Origin: Dyadobacter sp. CY312
GTDB taxonomy: Bacteria; Bacteroidota; Bacteroidia; Cytophagales; Spirosomataceae
Direction: 5' to 3'
Assembly: GCF_021390535.1 (NCBI RefSeq)
Contig: NZ_JAJUXG010000001.1
Coordinates: 682,001-746,000, forward strand
DNA: 64,000 bases
Part shown: one piece after another, positions 63,673 through 64,000 of the stretch
Layout of the letters: the number at the start of each line of letters is the position of its first letter
Position numbering within the stretch: position 1 is the stretch's first letter
Made by a program: the position numbers and the translations under genes
The notes under the pieces: model-generated
Told to the model about the DNA's origin: nothing
The model's database searches: none
What the model saw: the letters and a program-made list of their open reading frames with translations, nothing else

Positions 63673-64000
63673 CTAAGAAAGCCTGTCTTTAAAGCTTTCA
63701 TACCCAAAGCTACGAATCAGCCTGAATTCCTGGTTCTTTGTCCACATACCAATGGAAGGCAAGTTAACACCATTAAAAGTAGTCGTTTTAACCATCGTAT
63801 AGTGAATCATGTCTTCAAACACGATTCTGTCGCCAGCCTTTAATGGAGAATCAAAGGAATAGTCTCCAATAAAGTCTCCTGCAAGGCAGGTCATACCACC
63901 CATCCGGTAGGTTGGTTTTCCTGAAACAGCCTCCATATCAGCACCAACGATGGCAGGCTTGTAAGGCATTTCCAGTGTGTCGGGCATGTGGGCGGCAAAG
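63673..64000 (-). CDS. nspC: Carboxynorspermidine decarboxylase, C-terminal part
   Basis: About 109 codons up to the right edge; the frame stays open through base 64000. The residues FAAHMPDTLEMPYKP, GGMTCLAGDFIGDYSF, GDRIVFEDMIHYTMVKTTTFNG and NQEFRLIRSFGYESFKDRL are those of the C-terminal barrel of NspC, a PLP enzyme of the alanine-racemase fold that makes norspermidine or spermidine from the carboxylated form. The Cys-Leu-Ala-Gly-Asp region lies at the dimer active site. The PLP lysine and the start are outside the window. Confidence 0.93.
   Translation of the reverse strand, partial: FAAHMPDTLEMPYKPAIVGADMEAVSGKPTYRMGGMTCLAGDFIGDYSFDSPLKAGDRIVFEDMIHYTMVKTTTFNGVNLPSIGMWTKNQEFRLIRSFGYESFKDRLS

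Overview
The window looks like a chromosomal segment of a Bacteroidota bacterium, most likely Cytophagales of the Dyadobacter/Spirosoma type (inference from gene content, not a search). Supporting signs are the -7 promoter form TAnnTTTG before polA, pyrG, yidC and a small basic-protein gene, mostly weak Shine-Dalgarno sequences, lipoproteins and outer-membrane barrels typical of the phylum, SusD-free accessory envelope genes, the pyrG-yidC pair and an nspC end. No rRNA, tRNA, CRISPR array, insertion sequence or phage gene was seen.

Layout. 1-8.5 kb: the start of an oligopeptidase B gene running off the left edge, polA, then a two-gene secreted unit (PA14-type protein, then a beta-propeller fused to a blue-copper domain) and a small SnoaL-like secreted protein. 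8.7-22.8 kb: a cation/proton antiporter, a transporter-HEAT-cyclic-nucleotide-binding protein, an HD hydrolase, a REC-adenylate cyclase, a REC-only regulator, a histidine kinase, a DUF4269 nucleotidyltransferase-like protein, a divergent GAF protein and an HD protein fused to a Pycsar-effector-type membrane domain. The density of cyclic-nucleotide parts here is the most striking feature of the window.

23-36 kb: envelope and transport genes: an SdiA-regulated-type lipoprotein, a 1262-residue lipoprotein joining a metallophosphoesterase, a possible CotH-like kinase region and a BamA-type barrel, an aldo/keto reductase, a putative glycosyltransferase, an SGNH esterase paired with an acyltransferase 3, a MarR regulator with a perfect palindrome in its leader, a ClC channel with CBS domains and a Gly-rich lipoprotein. 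36-42.5 kb: two large hybrid histidine kinases flanking CheR.

42.7-53.9 kb: a DinB-like protein, a GNAT, a UvrD/AddA-type helicase and a small outer-membrane protein, then hisS-hisG-hisD, a Xre/RES toxin-antitoxin pair and hisC on the minus strand. The toxin-antitoxin pair sits inside the histidine operon behind a perfect 19-bp inverted repeat. 53.7-64 kb: a 50-residue basic protein missed by length filters, a methyltransferase, a glycosyltransferase 2, hemL, a periplasmic-binding-fold protein, yidC, pyrG and the 3' end of nspC, which runs off the right edge.

Two intergenic regions 8.6 kb apart share fragments of a dispersed repeat (an 18-bp identity in opposite orientation), and low-complexity TTCTTCATT/GGAGTTAA repeats sit in several minus-strand gaps.
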